Assembly: GCF_015710975.1 (NCBI RefSeq)
Contig: NZ_CP049783.1
Coordinates: 5,211,001-5,275,000, forward strand
Reading direction: 5' to 3'
Origin: Paenibacillus polymyxa
GTDB lineage: Bacteria; Bacillota; Bacilli; Paenibacillales; Paenibacillaceae
DNA: 64,000 bases
A program made the position numbers and the translations under genes. Below, in pieces: positions 27,586 through 35,888 of this stretch. Each line of letters begins with the position of its first letter. Position 1 is the first letter of the stretch. The notes beneath the pieces are model-generated. The model was not told the DNA's origin and did not search any database. It worked only from the letters and a program-made list of their open reading frames with translations.

Positions 27586-28008
27586 TTAATCCGAAACCAA
27601 AATCCCGTCGAAGCTCTCTGGACCTACTCGTATTGTACCCAGCAGGTTAGCTGATACAAAGGCTGTATACACCAATTGTGGCGTAATCGGTGGGTTAAAA
27701 TCATCTGCTGAGAACGCAATAACCTGTGGAGCTAATAAACTTAAATTAAAAGTTGACGTAGCCGAATAAACAACAGGGTCTGTTATCTGCGTACCTCTGA
27801 CAATAGTAATTGTAATCCCCACTAAATCAAGTGGAATTTGAAGAGATATAGTTCCTTTAAGCAGAACCCGTGGTGTACCTGTAGCTCCTTGGGTGTTTAA
27901 TCCGATCTGTCCGAACAATTGCGGCGTATTTAAAAGAGTGATTGGGATGGCAATAGAGTTGGCTGTCGAAGCATTTTGGGATGTTCTTCCATCAATAAAT
28001 GTTCCCAT
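27586..28008 (-). CDS. Hypothetical protein, 140 residues
   Basis: Start set at the ATG at 28008 because GGAGGAG lies seven bases upstream; an upstream frame to 28095 has no such site. No signal peptide. The sequence is rich in Ile, Thr, Val, Leu and Pro with alternating hydrophobic patterning (LKGTISLQIPLDLVGITITIV), so an all-beta fold is likely. I recognise no domain. Divergent from the CHRD-domain gene with 168 bp between. Similar beta-rich proteins occur on Bacillales spore surfaces, but this is only a guess. Confidence 0.65.
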   Translation of the reverse strand: MGTFIDGRTSQNASTANSIAIPITLLNTPQLFGQIGLNTQGATGTPRVLLKGTISLQIPLDLVGITITIVRGTQITDPVVYSATSTFNLSLLAPQVIAFSADDFNPPITPQLVYTAFVSANLLGTIRVGPESFDGILVSD

Positions 28009-28176
28009 AGTTTCTCCTCCTCTCTCTATCAGATACTCATAATCTATGAAAAAATCAGTTTTGTGCTTGGACTGAATAACTTGTAAAACACACAACTTCT
28101 GATGAATAGGCGAATGTACAGCCCCTTCTCTGATCCTGTGAATACACTAAACCAACACTGGGAAAGGAGGGACGTA

Positions 28177-28602
28177 ATGTCCAATAAGTTTAGAGCCACG
28201 TTGAGGGGGGCTAATGAAGTGCCTCCTGTCAGAACGAATGCGACAGGAACTGCGGAATTTCGTTACCGTCCAGCGAGCCAGCAATTAAGCTTTGAGCTGA
28301 CGGTTCGCAATATTTCACGGGTAACTGAAGCGCACATTCATCTGGGACGAAGAGGTGAAAATGGTCCTGTTGTTGCTACACTGTTTGGCCCTTCGAAGTT
28401 TGGGATTACCGTAAGAAGAGGTGTCGTTACCGGCGTGCTGCGTGCAATTGATCTTACCGGTCCACTCAGAGGCAGAACCATTAATGATTTGGTATGCCAA
28501 ATTAGAGAGGGCAATGCCTACGTCAACGTCCACACGATCCGTCATCCGAACGGTGCCATTCGTGGGCAAATCAGACGCGCACCTATCAAACGTTGCAAAT
28601 AA
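28177..28602 (+). CDS. CHRD domain protein
   Basis: 141 residues from the ATG at 28177, which has AAAGGAGG six bases upstream; a longer frame starts at 28102 without one. A single CHRD domain fills the protein: FRATLRGANEVPPV at the start, VTEAHIHLGRRGENGPVVATLF in the middle and AYVNVHTIRHPNGAIRGQI at the end. The His residues of the AHIH and HTIRHP motifs are conserved in CHRD proteins. No signal peptide, basic C-terminus. Biochemical role unknown; Bacillales members are often spore or cell-surface associated. Confidence 0.85.
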   Translation: MSNKFRATLRGANEVPPVRTNATGTAEFRYRPASQQLSFELTVRNISRVTEAHIHLGRRGENGPVVATLFGPSKFGITVRRGVVTGVLRAIDLTGPLRGRTINDLVCQIREGNAYVNVHTIRHPNGAIRGQIRRAPIKRCK

Positions 28603-28620
28603 CGAATGAACATGAGTACT

Positions 28621-28672
28621 AAAAAGAACTTCCATGCTGCTCATTTTGAGCCTATGGAAGTTCTTTTTTTTA
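28621..28672 (+). terminator. Terminator of the CHRD gene
   Basis: AGAACTTCCAT...ATGGAAGTTCT stem with TTTTTTTT after it, 18 bp past the stop codon. Confidence 0.88.
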
Positions 28673-28801
28673 ATTCTTAACAAAAGTTAAGAAGTTCATA
28701 AGCGATTCTTAAGCCGCTCCCTTTCAGGTTGTTAAGAACTTTATCTTTTAATAGAAAGAGTTCAACAAGATACAGTTCACTACTGAAAGGAAATGAAGCT
28801 T

Positions 28802-29995
28802 ATGAAGCCTACGACCAAAGAAAAAATTCCTGAATTACAGTTGGTCAGAGCCATGGCGATTTTAGCCGTCTTAATGGTACATGCCACTTCCTATGCAACA
28901 GTCCAACTTACAAATTCCAGCCTTTATGTTGTATATAATGCGCTCAATGTGTTGATGAAGTACGGTACCCCTGTATTTATCGCGCTTAGCAGTATGGTGC
29001 TGTTCTATAACTATAAGGATCGTCCGCTGGGACGACAGCTCTTGAGGCGCTTTTATAAGCAGAGATTGCTGTACATCCTCTTACCTTATGTCATGTTTTC
29101 TCTGTTTTATTTCATCCTGTCCCTTATGGCTGGCAGTACCGAACCATGGAGTATAATTACACTTGCGGAAAACCTTGCTCTGAAACTGGTTACGGGCAAA
29201 GCGTACACCCATTTATATTATATTTTTATCATGATGCAATTTTATCTTGCATTTCCATGCATACTGTGGCTGTTCCAGCGTTATCGGCAATTTCCGCAAT
29301 GGTCTATTGTCATTGGGCTGCTGCTACAGTGGTCATTTATAATTAGCAACAAATTTCTTTTTCAGGTTCAAAATAAAGGCAGCTGGGCGCTGTCCTATGT
29401 GGCCTGCTACATGCTGGGCGCAGCTCTCGGCTATTACTATCCCCAGCTTCGAACTTGGTTTCTGGTACGTAAGGAGGAACGAAGCTTTACAAGTATGCTG
29501 ACATGGATCGCAATTTGGGCTTTATGGCTGATTTCAGCCACCATTCATGTCTATATGTGGTACGAAAATAGATTGTACGGAACCTCGTACAATTCGCTAG
29601 TTTTTGAACTTATGTATAACATGTACAGCCTGTCTAGTACGCTGGTATTACTACAGATTTCCTTTTTAATGTATAGAAGACAACATTCCTTTGTCATTCG
29701 CAAGCTGGAACGTCTGGGCACACTGTCCTTTGGTGTGTATCTCATACATCCATTTTTCCTACTCTTGTATCGGCAGTTTTCACCACACATTGGCTCACCG
29801 CAGCTTATTCATGTGTGGTACGCTGGAGGTTTTTTCTGTGCACTTCTTTGTTCTTGGCTCGTCGTGTCGGTCATCGCCCGCTTCCTGCCATGTGCTTGGA
29901 TTTTGTTTGGTCAGCTACCGGGCATAGGAAAAAGGAAATCCCCGCGAGAAGAGCGCATGTCTTCGCCCGAAACGCTACTATTCAAAGGCCGATGA
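28802..29995 (+). CDS. Acyltransferase 3 family membrane protein
   Basis: About 397 residues and ten or so membrane helices. The N-terminal LQLVRAMAILAVLMVHAT carries the conserved Arg and the catalytic-type His of this family, which move acetyl or other acyl groups onto sugars or cell-wall polymers. I favour the ATG at 28802 because AGGA is ten bases upstream; the ATG at 28793 is too close to it. The last 35 residues are basic and soluble. It precedes the VanRS-like pair by about 110 bp and may be a target of it; the substrate is unknown. Confidence 0.82.
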   Translation: MKPTTKEKIPELQLVRAMAILAVLMVHATSYATVQLTNSSLYVVYNALNVLMKYGTPVFIALSSMVLFYNYKDRPLGRQLLRRFYKQRLLYILLPYVMFSLFYFILSLMAGSTEPWSIITLAENLALKLVTGKAYTHLYYIFIMMQFYLAFPCILWLFQRYRQFPQWSIVIGLLLQWSFIISNKFLFQVQNKGSWALSYVACYMLGAALGYYYPQLRTWFLVRKEERSFTSMLTWIAIWALWLISATIHVYMWYENRLYGTSYNSLVFELMYNMYSLSSTLVLLQISFLMYRRQHSFVIRKLERLGTLSFGVYLIHPFFLLLYRQFSPHIGSPQLIHVWYAGGFFCALLCSWLVVSVIARFLPCAWILFGQLPGIGKRKSPREERMSSPETLLFKGR

Positions 29996-30102
29996 TATCC
30001 AACAAACGACCTGAGAAGAGTGTCCATAGCCTCCATCGCCAAAAAGGTATATAATACGCCCATATTGTATACTGCTGGAAAGAACAGAAAGGGTGCACAA
30101 CC

Positions 30103-30813
30103 ATGCATAACATGCATAACGGAACCATTTTATTAGTAGACGATGAACCTGAAATTATTAAGCTCATGCAAATATATTTAGAAAATGAAGGATATCGCTT
30201 GCTCATGGCACGGGACGGACTGGAAGCGCTGGAGCAGGTTAATCGGGAACAGATAGATGTAATGGTGCTGGATGTGATGATGCCCAACATGGACGGGATT
30301 GAAGCCTGCATGAAAATCAGGGAAACCGAGCATTTTCCGATCATTATGTTGTCTGCGAAGGGACAAGATATGGACAAAATTACAGGGCTTAGCGTTGGGG
30401 CCGATGATTATGTCACCAAGCCGTTCAGCCCGCTGGAGCTAGTGGCACGCATCAAATCCCAGCTACGTAGAGTACGGAAATATACCCACTCCTCTCCTAT
30501 ATTGGAGCATGAAATGGTACTGGATGAACTCTCCATTAACACTGTTACACATGAGGTCACTCTCGCTGGAGAATCCGTTAAGCTGACTCCGCGTGAATTC
30601 GCTATTGTTGAGCTTTTGGCTCGACACCGGGGTCAAGTGCTGAGCATGGAGCAGATTTATGAGAAGGTCTGGAAGGAACAATATCTGGAATCCAACAAAA
30701 CGCTAATGGTACATGTGCGTAAAATTCGCGAGAAAATTGAGACTGATCCGCGAAAGCCCAAATACCTGAAAACAGTGTGGGGCATCGGCTATAAAATGGA
30801 AAAATTCGATTAA
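30103..30813 (+). CDS. OmpR/VanR-family response regulator
   Basis: 236 residues. Receiver domain (about 8-120) with the acidic pair DDE, phosphoacceptor Asp in VMVLDVMMP and Lys in VTKPFSP. A winged-helix DNA-binding domain follows (about 135-233, with LTPREFAIVELL and VWGIGYK). AAAGGG stands upstream of the ATG. The kinase gene follows after 15 bp, so they form an operon. Sequence resembles VanR-type regulators of cell-envelope genes; the target here is not known. Confidence 0.92.
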   Translation: MHNMHNGTILLVDDEPEIIKLMQIYLENEGYRLLMARDGLEALEQVNREQIDVMVLDVMMPNMDGIEACMKIRETEHFPIIMLSAKGQDMDKITGLSVGADDYVTKPFSPLELVARIKSQLRRVRKYTHSSPILEHEMVLDELSINTVTHEVTLAGESVKLTPREFAIVELLARHRGQVLSMEQIYEKVWKEQYLESNKTLMVHVRKIREKIETDPRKPKYLKTVWGIGYKMEKFD

Positions 30814-30828
30814 TGGAGGACTTGCGTC

Positions 30829-31935
30829 TTGAAGGCAAAACGATACGATACGCTGGGATGGAAGCTGGCAGCCCTTAGCCTTGCCGCCTTCACTTTAACT
30901 GGACTAATTTTAATGGTGTTTTATTATGGAGCGTCTTTGCTGTTATGGCTGAATCCCTCGCGTTCTTTTTTTGGCACTCGGCTGATCCGCTGGACCGTCA
31001 ATCACATTGGTTCCTCACTGATCTTGCTGGTGTGTGGGCTGCCTTTATATATTTATTTCTTTTTCCTTTTTACCAAAAATACGATTGGCTATCTACGCGA
31101 GATTACGACAGGGATGCAGAATTTCGCGGACGGAAATTTATCCTATTCGATTCCGGTATCTTCCGCAGATGAACTGGCAACCTTGGCAAAAAATATGAAC
31201 ACCATGGCAGACAAGCTCCGTCTTTCAATAGAAGAAGAACGGGCTTCCGCCAAAGCGAAAAACGACCTGATCACTGGTGTATCCCACGATCTTCGCACCC
31301 CGCTAACATCGGTGATTGGCTTTTTGGAGTATATTGAAACCGACCGTTACCGGGATGAAATTGAGCTACGCTATTATGTAAACATTGCTTATGAAAAATC
31401 GCTGACGCTTAAAAAGCTGATCGACGAGTTATTTGAATACACGCGTGTGAGTGGTGGTAGCCTGCCACTGGAGCTGGAGCCTGTAGACCTCGGCAAATTG
31501 CTCACTCAACTTGCTGAGGAATTTGTACCCTCACTGGAACAGGCGGACATGTCCTATCGTGTCCGAATCGTTGAGCCTGTTCGGATTTTGGCCGACACGG
31601 ACGAGCTGGTGCGCCTGTATGAAAATTTATTTTCCAATGCGATTCGATACGGAAAGGATGGCAAGCGTCTCGATATCACGATAGGACGTGAAGGCGATGA
31701 AGCGATAGTGATCTGCACCAACTACGGCACCCCGATTCCACCGGAAGATGTCCCACATCTCTTTGAACGGTTTTACAGAGTGGACAAATCACGCTCCAAG
31801 GAAACCGGAGGTACCGGGCTGGGCCTTGCTATTACCAAAAGCATTACCGAACTGCACAATGGCCGCATTTCGGTTAGGAGCAATCGTAGACAAACGGATT
31901 TTGAAACCCGTTTTCCGATCTATCGCGCCCGTTAG
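30829..31935 (+). CDS. VanS-like sensor histidine kinase
   Basis: 368 residues with a TTG start behind GGAGG. Two membrane helices (about 15-38 and 60-85) enclose a short external loop, then a HAMP-like linker (to about 138), the phosphoacceptor His in GVSHDLRTPLTSV (near 151) and a HATPase domain with N box ENLFSNAIRYG, and G boxes including GGTGLGLAIT. The small outer loop suggests membrane-level sensing. Paired with the response regulator upstream. A GC-rich palindrome over its stop codon (GCCCG/CGGGC) could help end transcription against lutC, which converges 15 bp away. Confidence 0.92.
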   Translation: MKAKRYDTLGWKLAALSLAAFTLTGLILMVFYYGASLLLWLNPSRSFFGTRLIRWTVNHIGSSLILLVCGLPLYIYFFFLFTKNTIGYLREITTGMQNFADGNLSYSIPVSSADELATLAKNMNTMADKLRLSIEEERASAKAKNDLITGVSHDLRTPLTSVIGFLEYIETDRYRDEIELRYYVNIAYEKSLTLKKLIDELFEYTRVSGGSLPLELEPVDLGKLLTQLAEEFVPSLEQADMSYRVRIVEPVRILADTDELVRLYENLFSNAIRYGKDGKRLDITIGREGDEAIVICTNYGTPIPPEDVPHLFERFYRVDKSRSKETGGTGLGLAITKSITELHNGRISVRSNRRQTDFETRFPIYRAR

Positions 31936-31950
31936 ACGGGCAGTATAACG

Positions 31951-32706
31951 CTAACCAACCAACAACGTATAAACGATACCTGGTCCGTGTACACCAATCG
32001 TCAAATCATTTTCGATATCCGACGAGCGGCTCGGTCCAGTAATAAAATGAATGCCTGCGGGTAATTGCTCACGCCCTGCTACGTCAAAACGGCTTAAAAT
32101 CTCGCCCAGTCGTGTTCGCAGACGTTCCACGGGCAGGAGAATAATCAGCACGGTCGGCAGCAGACTGACCGAGCGCCCCTTCTCCGGCGAGGATAGCACT
32201 GCTACCGAGCCGGTGTAGGCGGCGGCCTCATCGGCCATGACGATGCCGATATCGGCCTCCGCGGCGCGTGCCTTCCAGTTTTGGGCTGGATCGGTGTTCC
32301 ACACCGACAGTCGGACTTCCGGCAGCGCTGCTTCCAACTGGAGCGCATCCAGGTCCGGCTCATTCTGCCGGACGATATAGGCTGCTCCCAGCTCGCGCGC
32401 CTTGTGCGCGATCCAGTCTGCCGCCTTCTTCAGATCCGGCAGACGCACTACGTGTCCGCCAACACTTGTAAAGTTGGCGGTGAACTCCTCGATGCGCTGC
32501 TCCGCACTCCATTCGAATTCGTGCCAAAACGCAGGTGCGCCGCGAAACGGCTGCTTCGGTGGCTCTGTCTGTCGCGGACGCTTGAGCCGCGTCGCAATGC
32601 CTTCCATAAAGCGTGCCTGCTTGACACGGGATTCTGCTTGCATGTGATGAAGCCATGCTTCATGCTCCGCTTTTGCTTGCGCAGAAGGATTACGCTGTTC
32701 ACTCAT
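31951..32706 (-). CDS. lutC: L-lactate utilization protein LutC
   Basis: 251 residues from the ATG at 32706, with AGGAGG eight bases upstream; the frame extends to 32799 without a better start. DUF162/LUD domain: IGIVMADEAAAYTGSVAV and FITGPSRSSDIENDLTIGVHGP are typical, the last being the strongest family mark. Works with LutA and LutB in oxidation of L-lactate to pyruvate. It overlaps lutB by 8 bp. Last gene of the lut operon, convergent with the sensor kinase. Confidence 0.92.
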   Translation of the reverse strand: MSEQRNPSAQAKAEHEAWLHHMQAESRVKQARFMEGIATRLKRPRQTEPPKQPFRGAPAFWHEFEWSAEQRIEEFTANFTSVGGHVVRLPDLKKAADWIAHKARELGAAYIVRQNEPDLDALQLEAALPEVRLSVWNTDPAQNWKARAAEADIGIVMADEAAAYTGSVAVLSSPEKGRSVSLLPTVLIILLPVERLRTRLGEILSRFDVAGREQLPAGIHFITGPSRSSDIENDLTIGVHGPGIVYTLLVG

Positions 32707-34218
32707 GCTGCATCCCTCCTTTTCTTCTATCCGCCAAGATCGTCTCCATTCGGCTGAGAATGTCCGGATGCATGACCTTGCGTTCCTGCTCCAGCTCACG
32801 CGCTAGTGTGTTCCAGTGCTGACGGAAGGACTTATTCGCCAGACTAGGAGCCACACGGTACGTATTCCAGCCTTTTAAGGGGCCAAGCTTAAGGGTAATT
32901 TCTCCCTTACGAACCACCGCTTTCTGTGCGATCTGCCCGAGACTGATCGCCGCAGCGAATCGCTTCGAGCTGGAAACTACCGCCGCAAAACCTTTCATCC
33001 CGATCGTCTCCAGCTTATCCCCTTGTCCTGCCTCCACCTTGCGTCTACGCAAATAAACCAGCATATCATGCAGTGGTATTTTGACCGGACAGGCTTCATA
33101 ACACGCTCCACACAGACTGGACGCACTCGCAATATCGTTCCACTCTTCAATGTTGCCATGAAGGGCAGGCGTAAGCACTGCACCGATAGGACCGCTATAT
33201 GTCCCGCCATACGCGTGCCCCCAATGTGTCGGTACACCGGACAAGCGTTCAGGCAAGCGCCGCAGCGGATGCAATTTAACAACTCTTGAAACTCAGGATT
33301 GCCTAGCTGAAGCGAACGCCCGTTATCTACGATAATAATGTGCATTTCCTCCGGTCCATCGGCATCCTGGCTGCGCCGGGGTCCTGAAATACCGGACATA
33401 TACATCGTCAGCTTTTGTCCGGTAGCGGAGCGTGGCAGCAATGTAGCCATCACCTCCAAATCTGTCCAGGATGGAATAATTCGCTCCATACCCATCAGTG
33501 TGATTTGCGTTTTGGGCAGAGTAGAAACCATGCGAGCGTTGCCTTCATTTTCAAACAAAACCATGGAACCCGTCTCGGCAATGGCAAAATTGCAGCCTGT
33601 CATGCCAATATCCGCTTCTAGAAACTTTTCACGCAGCTTTTTGCGGACAAAGCCCGCCAAAATCGTCGTATCTGCGGACAGCTCCTCCCCTGCTTCTTTA
33701 GACAGCAGCTCGGCAATCTGATAGCGGTTTTTGTGAATCGCAGGGATCACGATATGAGATGGTGCCTCTCCCGCCAGTTGAATAATATACTCACCGAGGT
33801 CACTTTCAATCGTCTCGATATCCGCACCTTCCAGCGCCTGATTCAAATGCAGTTCCTCCGACACCATCGACTTGGATTTGACGACAGAACGGGCTTGATT
33901 ATGCGCGGCAATGTCCAGTGTAATGCGCACGGCATCCACTGCGGTGTCGGCAAAATGGATATGCACCCCGTTGGCACGGGCATTTTCTACAAACAGATTT
34001 AGGTAATAGTCCAGATGGGCAATGGTATGAAGCCGAATTTGACGCCCCCGCTCACGCCATTCCTCCCAATTTCCATGCTGCTCTGAAGCTGTCCGCTTGC
34101 CGTTGCGCAGTCGCTCGGTAGTGAAACGAACTGCATTCCGCAAAAAATCATCATTCAGAGCCAGCTCTGCACGTTTTTTGACCTTTTGATTCATAGAGTG
34201 CGTATGTACAGCGGTCAT
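32699..34218 (-). pseudogene. lutB: L-lactate utilization iron-sulfur protein LutB, frameshifted
   Basis: Two overlapping frames together encode LutB. Frame one (from the ATG at 34218) carries the LUD domain and the first ferredoxin-type cluster CIRCGACLNACP, then departs after YRHIGG at a run of five C (plus strand 33218-33222). Frame two resumes HAYGGTYSGPIGAV and carries the second cluster CGACYEACP. Adding one base to the run (G6 on the coding strand) restores a single frame of about 506 residues. As it stands, the second cluster and the C-terminus are lost. It may be a true mutation or a homopolymer sequencing error. The start overlaps the lutA stop by four bases (ATGA). Confidence 0.88.
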
Positions 34219-34943
34219 GCGTGCTTCACCCCTTCGTATAACAGCTCTGCCAGATGCATCACCCGAACTGGCTCTTTCCGATATCTGAGATTACCGGCGA
34301 TATTCATCAAACAGGCCATGTCCAGTCCGACCAGTACCTCGGCTTCCGTCTCCCTGATATGGTCCACTTTTTCAGTCACCATCGCTCCCGAAATATCGGG
34401 CATTTTCACCGCAAAAGTACCACCAAACCCACAGCAGTCCTCCGCAAAAGGAAGCGGCACTAATTGCAAACCCTTTACGCTGCCAAGCAGCTTCATCGGT
34501 TCCTCCTTTACGCCGAGCAAACGTGTTCCATGACAAGACGGATGATAGGTTACCGTATGCGGAAAAGACGCACCCACATCGGTCACGCCAAGCACCTGCA
34601 CCATAAATTGTGTAAACTCATACGTCTTTTGCTCCAGCCTCCGTGCCGACTCCAGCCACTCAGGCTCATCCTTGAACAACTCCGGGTAATGATGAATCAT
34701 ATATGTGCAGGAACCGGAAGGAGCTACGACAAAATCACTGTTATTAAACGCTTTCAAAATCGTTTTTGCCGCTGCCCTTGTTTCATCCCAATAGCCGCTG
34801 TTATAGGACGGCTGCCCGCAGCATGTCTGCACCTTGGGAAATTCCAGCTCGACACCATATCTGGCAAGCAAGCGGGCCATCGCTTCCCCTACCTTGGGAT
34901 ACATCGCATCACTTAGACAGGTAATAAATAAAGATACCTTCAA
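34215..34943 (-). CDS. lutA: L-lactate utilization protein LutA (CCG-domain)
   Basis: 242 residues. I choose the TTG at 34943: GGAAGGGG is seven bases upstream and the product then begins MKVSLFITCLSD, as LutA proteins do; a GTG at 34952 is too near that site. Two cysteine-rich CCG motifs are seen, VQTCCGQPSYNSG (near 40) and AEDCCGFGGTFAVK (near 178), which bind a non-cubane iron-sulfur cluster in this family. First gene of lutABC. In Bacillus the operon is controlled by LutR and CcpA; I see no clear site here. Confidence 0.92.
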   Translation of the reverse strand: MKVSLFITCLSDAMYPKVGEAMARLLARYGVELEFPKVQTCCGQPSYNSGYWDETRAAAKTILKAFNNSDFVVAPSGSCTYMIHHYPELFKDEPEWLESARRLEQKTYEFTQFMVQVLGVTDVGASFPHTVTYHPSCHGTRLLGVKEEPMKLLGSVKGLQLVPLPFAEDCCGFGGTFAVKMPDISGAMVTEKVDHIRETEAEVLVGLDMACLMNIAGNLRYRKEPVRVMHLAELLYEGVKHA

Positions 34944-35001
34944 ACGGCACACCCCTTCCGTCCATTTTCCAAAGGAAAACTTTCATCATAAGCATAAGCT
35001 T

Positions 35002-35052
35002 GCAGTGGGATTCTCACCTATGTAGATCTTACTCATTAGAGAATCCCGCTGC
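35002..35052. other. Long hairpin between lutA and the deoR-type gene
   Basis: GCAGTGGGATTCTC / GAGAATCCCGCTGC, 14 pairs with one G-U, loop of 23 bases. No T tract follows on either strand. It may be a leader structure of the lut transcript or a remnant terminator of the rhamnose operon. Confidence 0.5.
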
Positions 35053-35109
35053 AACAGCGATCGTAAATCAAATGAACCGCAGAGCGACCTCACGCCGGAA
35101 ACTACCTGC

Positions 35110-35868
35110 TTACACAATCGTAACCGGAATGGACAACTCTACGAGCTGACTGCGAATCGGGTCCGACAGCCGCGAATCTGTAATAATTTCGGACACTTGC
35201 GTCAAGTTCACGACATGGGTAAACGCCTGCTGCCCGAATTTGCTCGCATCTGCCAGTAAAATTACCCGATCCGCAATGCTGACCATTTTCTGCTTCAAAC
35301 GAGCTTGCAGCTCATTTGATTCACTAATGCCGCGATCCAGATGAACTCCCTGACTGGAAAAAAACAGCTTATCCACATAATAGGTTTCTAATGAACGCTC
35401 TGCGAGCGGGCCCACGAATGACAGTGAACGTTGAAGCAGCTGTCCTCCCGTCGAAATGACCTCGATTTTTTCCTTACCTGCCAGCTCTGTAGCTACCCGA
35501 ATCGAATTCGTCAGTATCGTTAAAGGAATATCCGGCAGACTGGACGCCATATACCAGGCAGTCGTACTGGCATCCAGCAAAATGCGATCGTGCGGCTGAA
35601 TCTGCTTGACCGCTTCCTCAGCAATCCGACGCTTTTCCTCCGCGTTCATAATTTCCCGTACCGCATAGGGCGTTTCAGGCTGCTCGTTTTTGACACTAAC
35701 CGCTCCCCCATGAGAACGGCGCAGTCGTCCCGCCTGCTCCAGACGATCGAGATCGCGGCGAATCGTTTCTTCCGTTACTTTACACAGCTCACTCAATTCG
35801 GACACCCGTATGCTTCCTCTTTCATTTACGAGCTGCACTATCATCTCATATCTTTCTGCGACCAGCAT
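35110..35868 (-). CDS. DeoR-family regulator, probable rhamnose operon repressor (YulB-like)
   Basis: 252 residues from the ATG at 35868; an ATG at 35886 is possible. DeoR-type helix-turn-helix (about 1-60, with KVTEETIRRDLDRLE) then the sugar-phosphate sensor domain (about 75-245, with DASTTAWYMASSLP, VISTGGQ and the final SELL-like VILLADASKFG). It is the last gene of the rhaI-rhaB unit, 20 bp after rhaB, the position of yulB in Bacillus. It probably senses rhamnulose-1-phosphate and represses the rhamnose genes; this is inferred from position. Confidence 0.88.
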   Translation of the reverse strand: MLVAERYEMIVQLVNERGSIRVSELSELCKVTEETIRRDLDRLEQAGRLRRSHGGAVSVKNEQPETPYAVREIMNAEEKRRIAEEAVKQIQPHDRILLDASTTAWYMASSLPDIPLTILTNSIRVATELAGKEKIEVISTGGQLLQRSLSFVGPLAERSLETYYVDKLFFSSQGVHLDRGISESNELQARLKQKMVSIADRVILLADASKFGQQAFTHVVNLTQVSEIITDSRLSDPIRSQLVELSIPVTIV

Positions 35869-35888
35869 GGCAATCTCACTCCACATCT

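Noticed and set aside
34464..34916. 150-codon plus-strand ORF opposite lutA
   Set aside because: Antisense shadow; lutA has both CCG motifs and family length.
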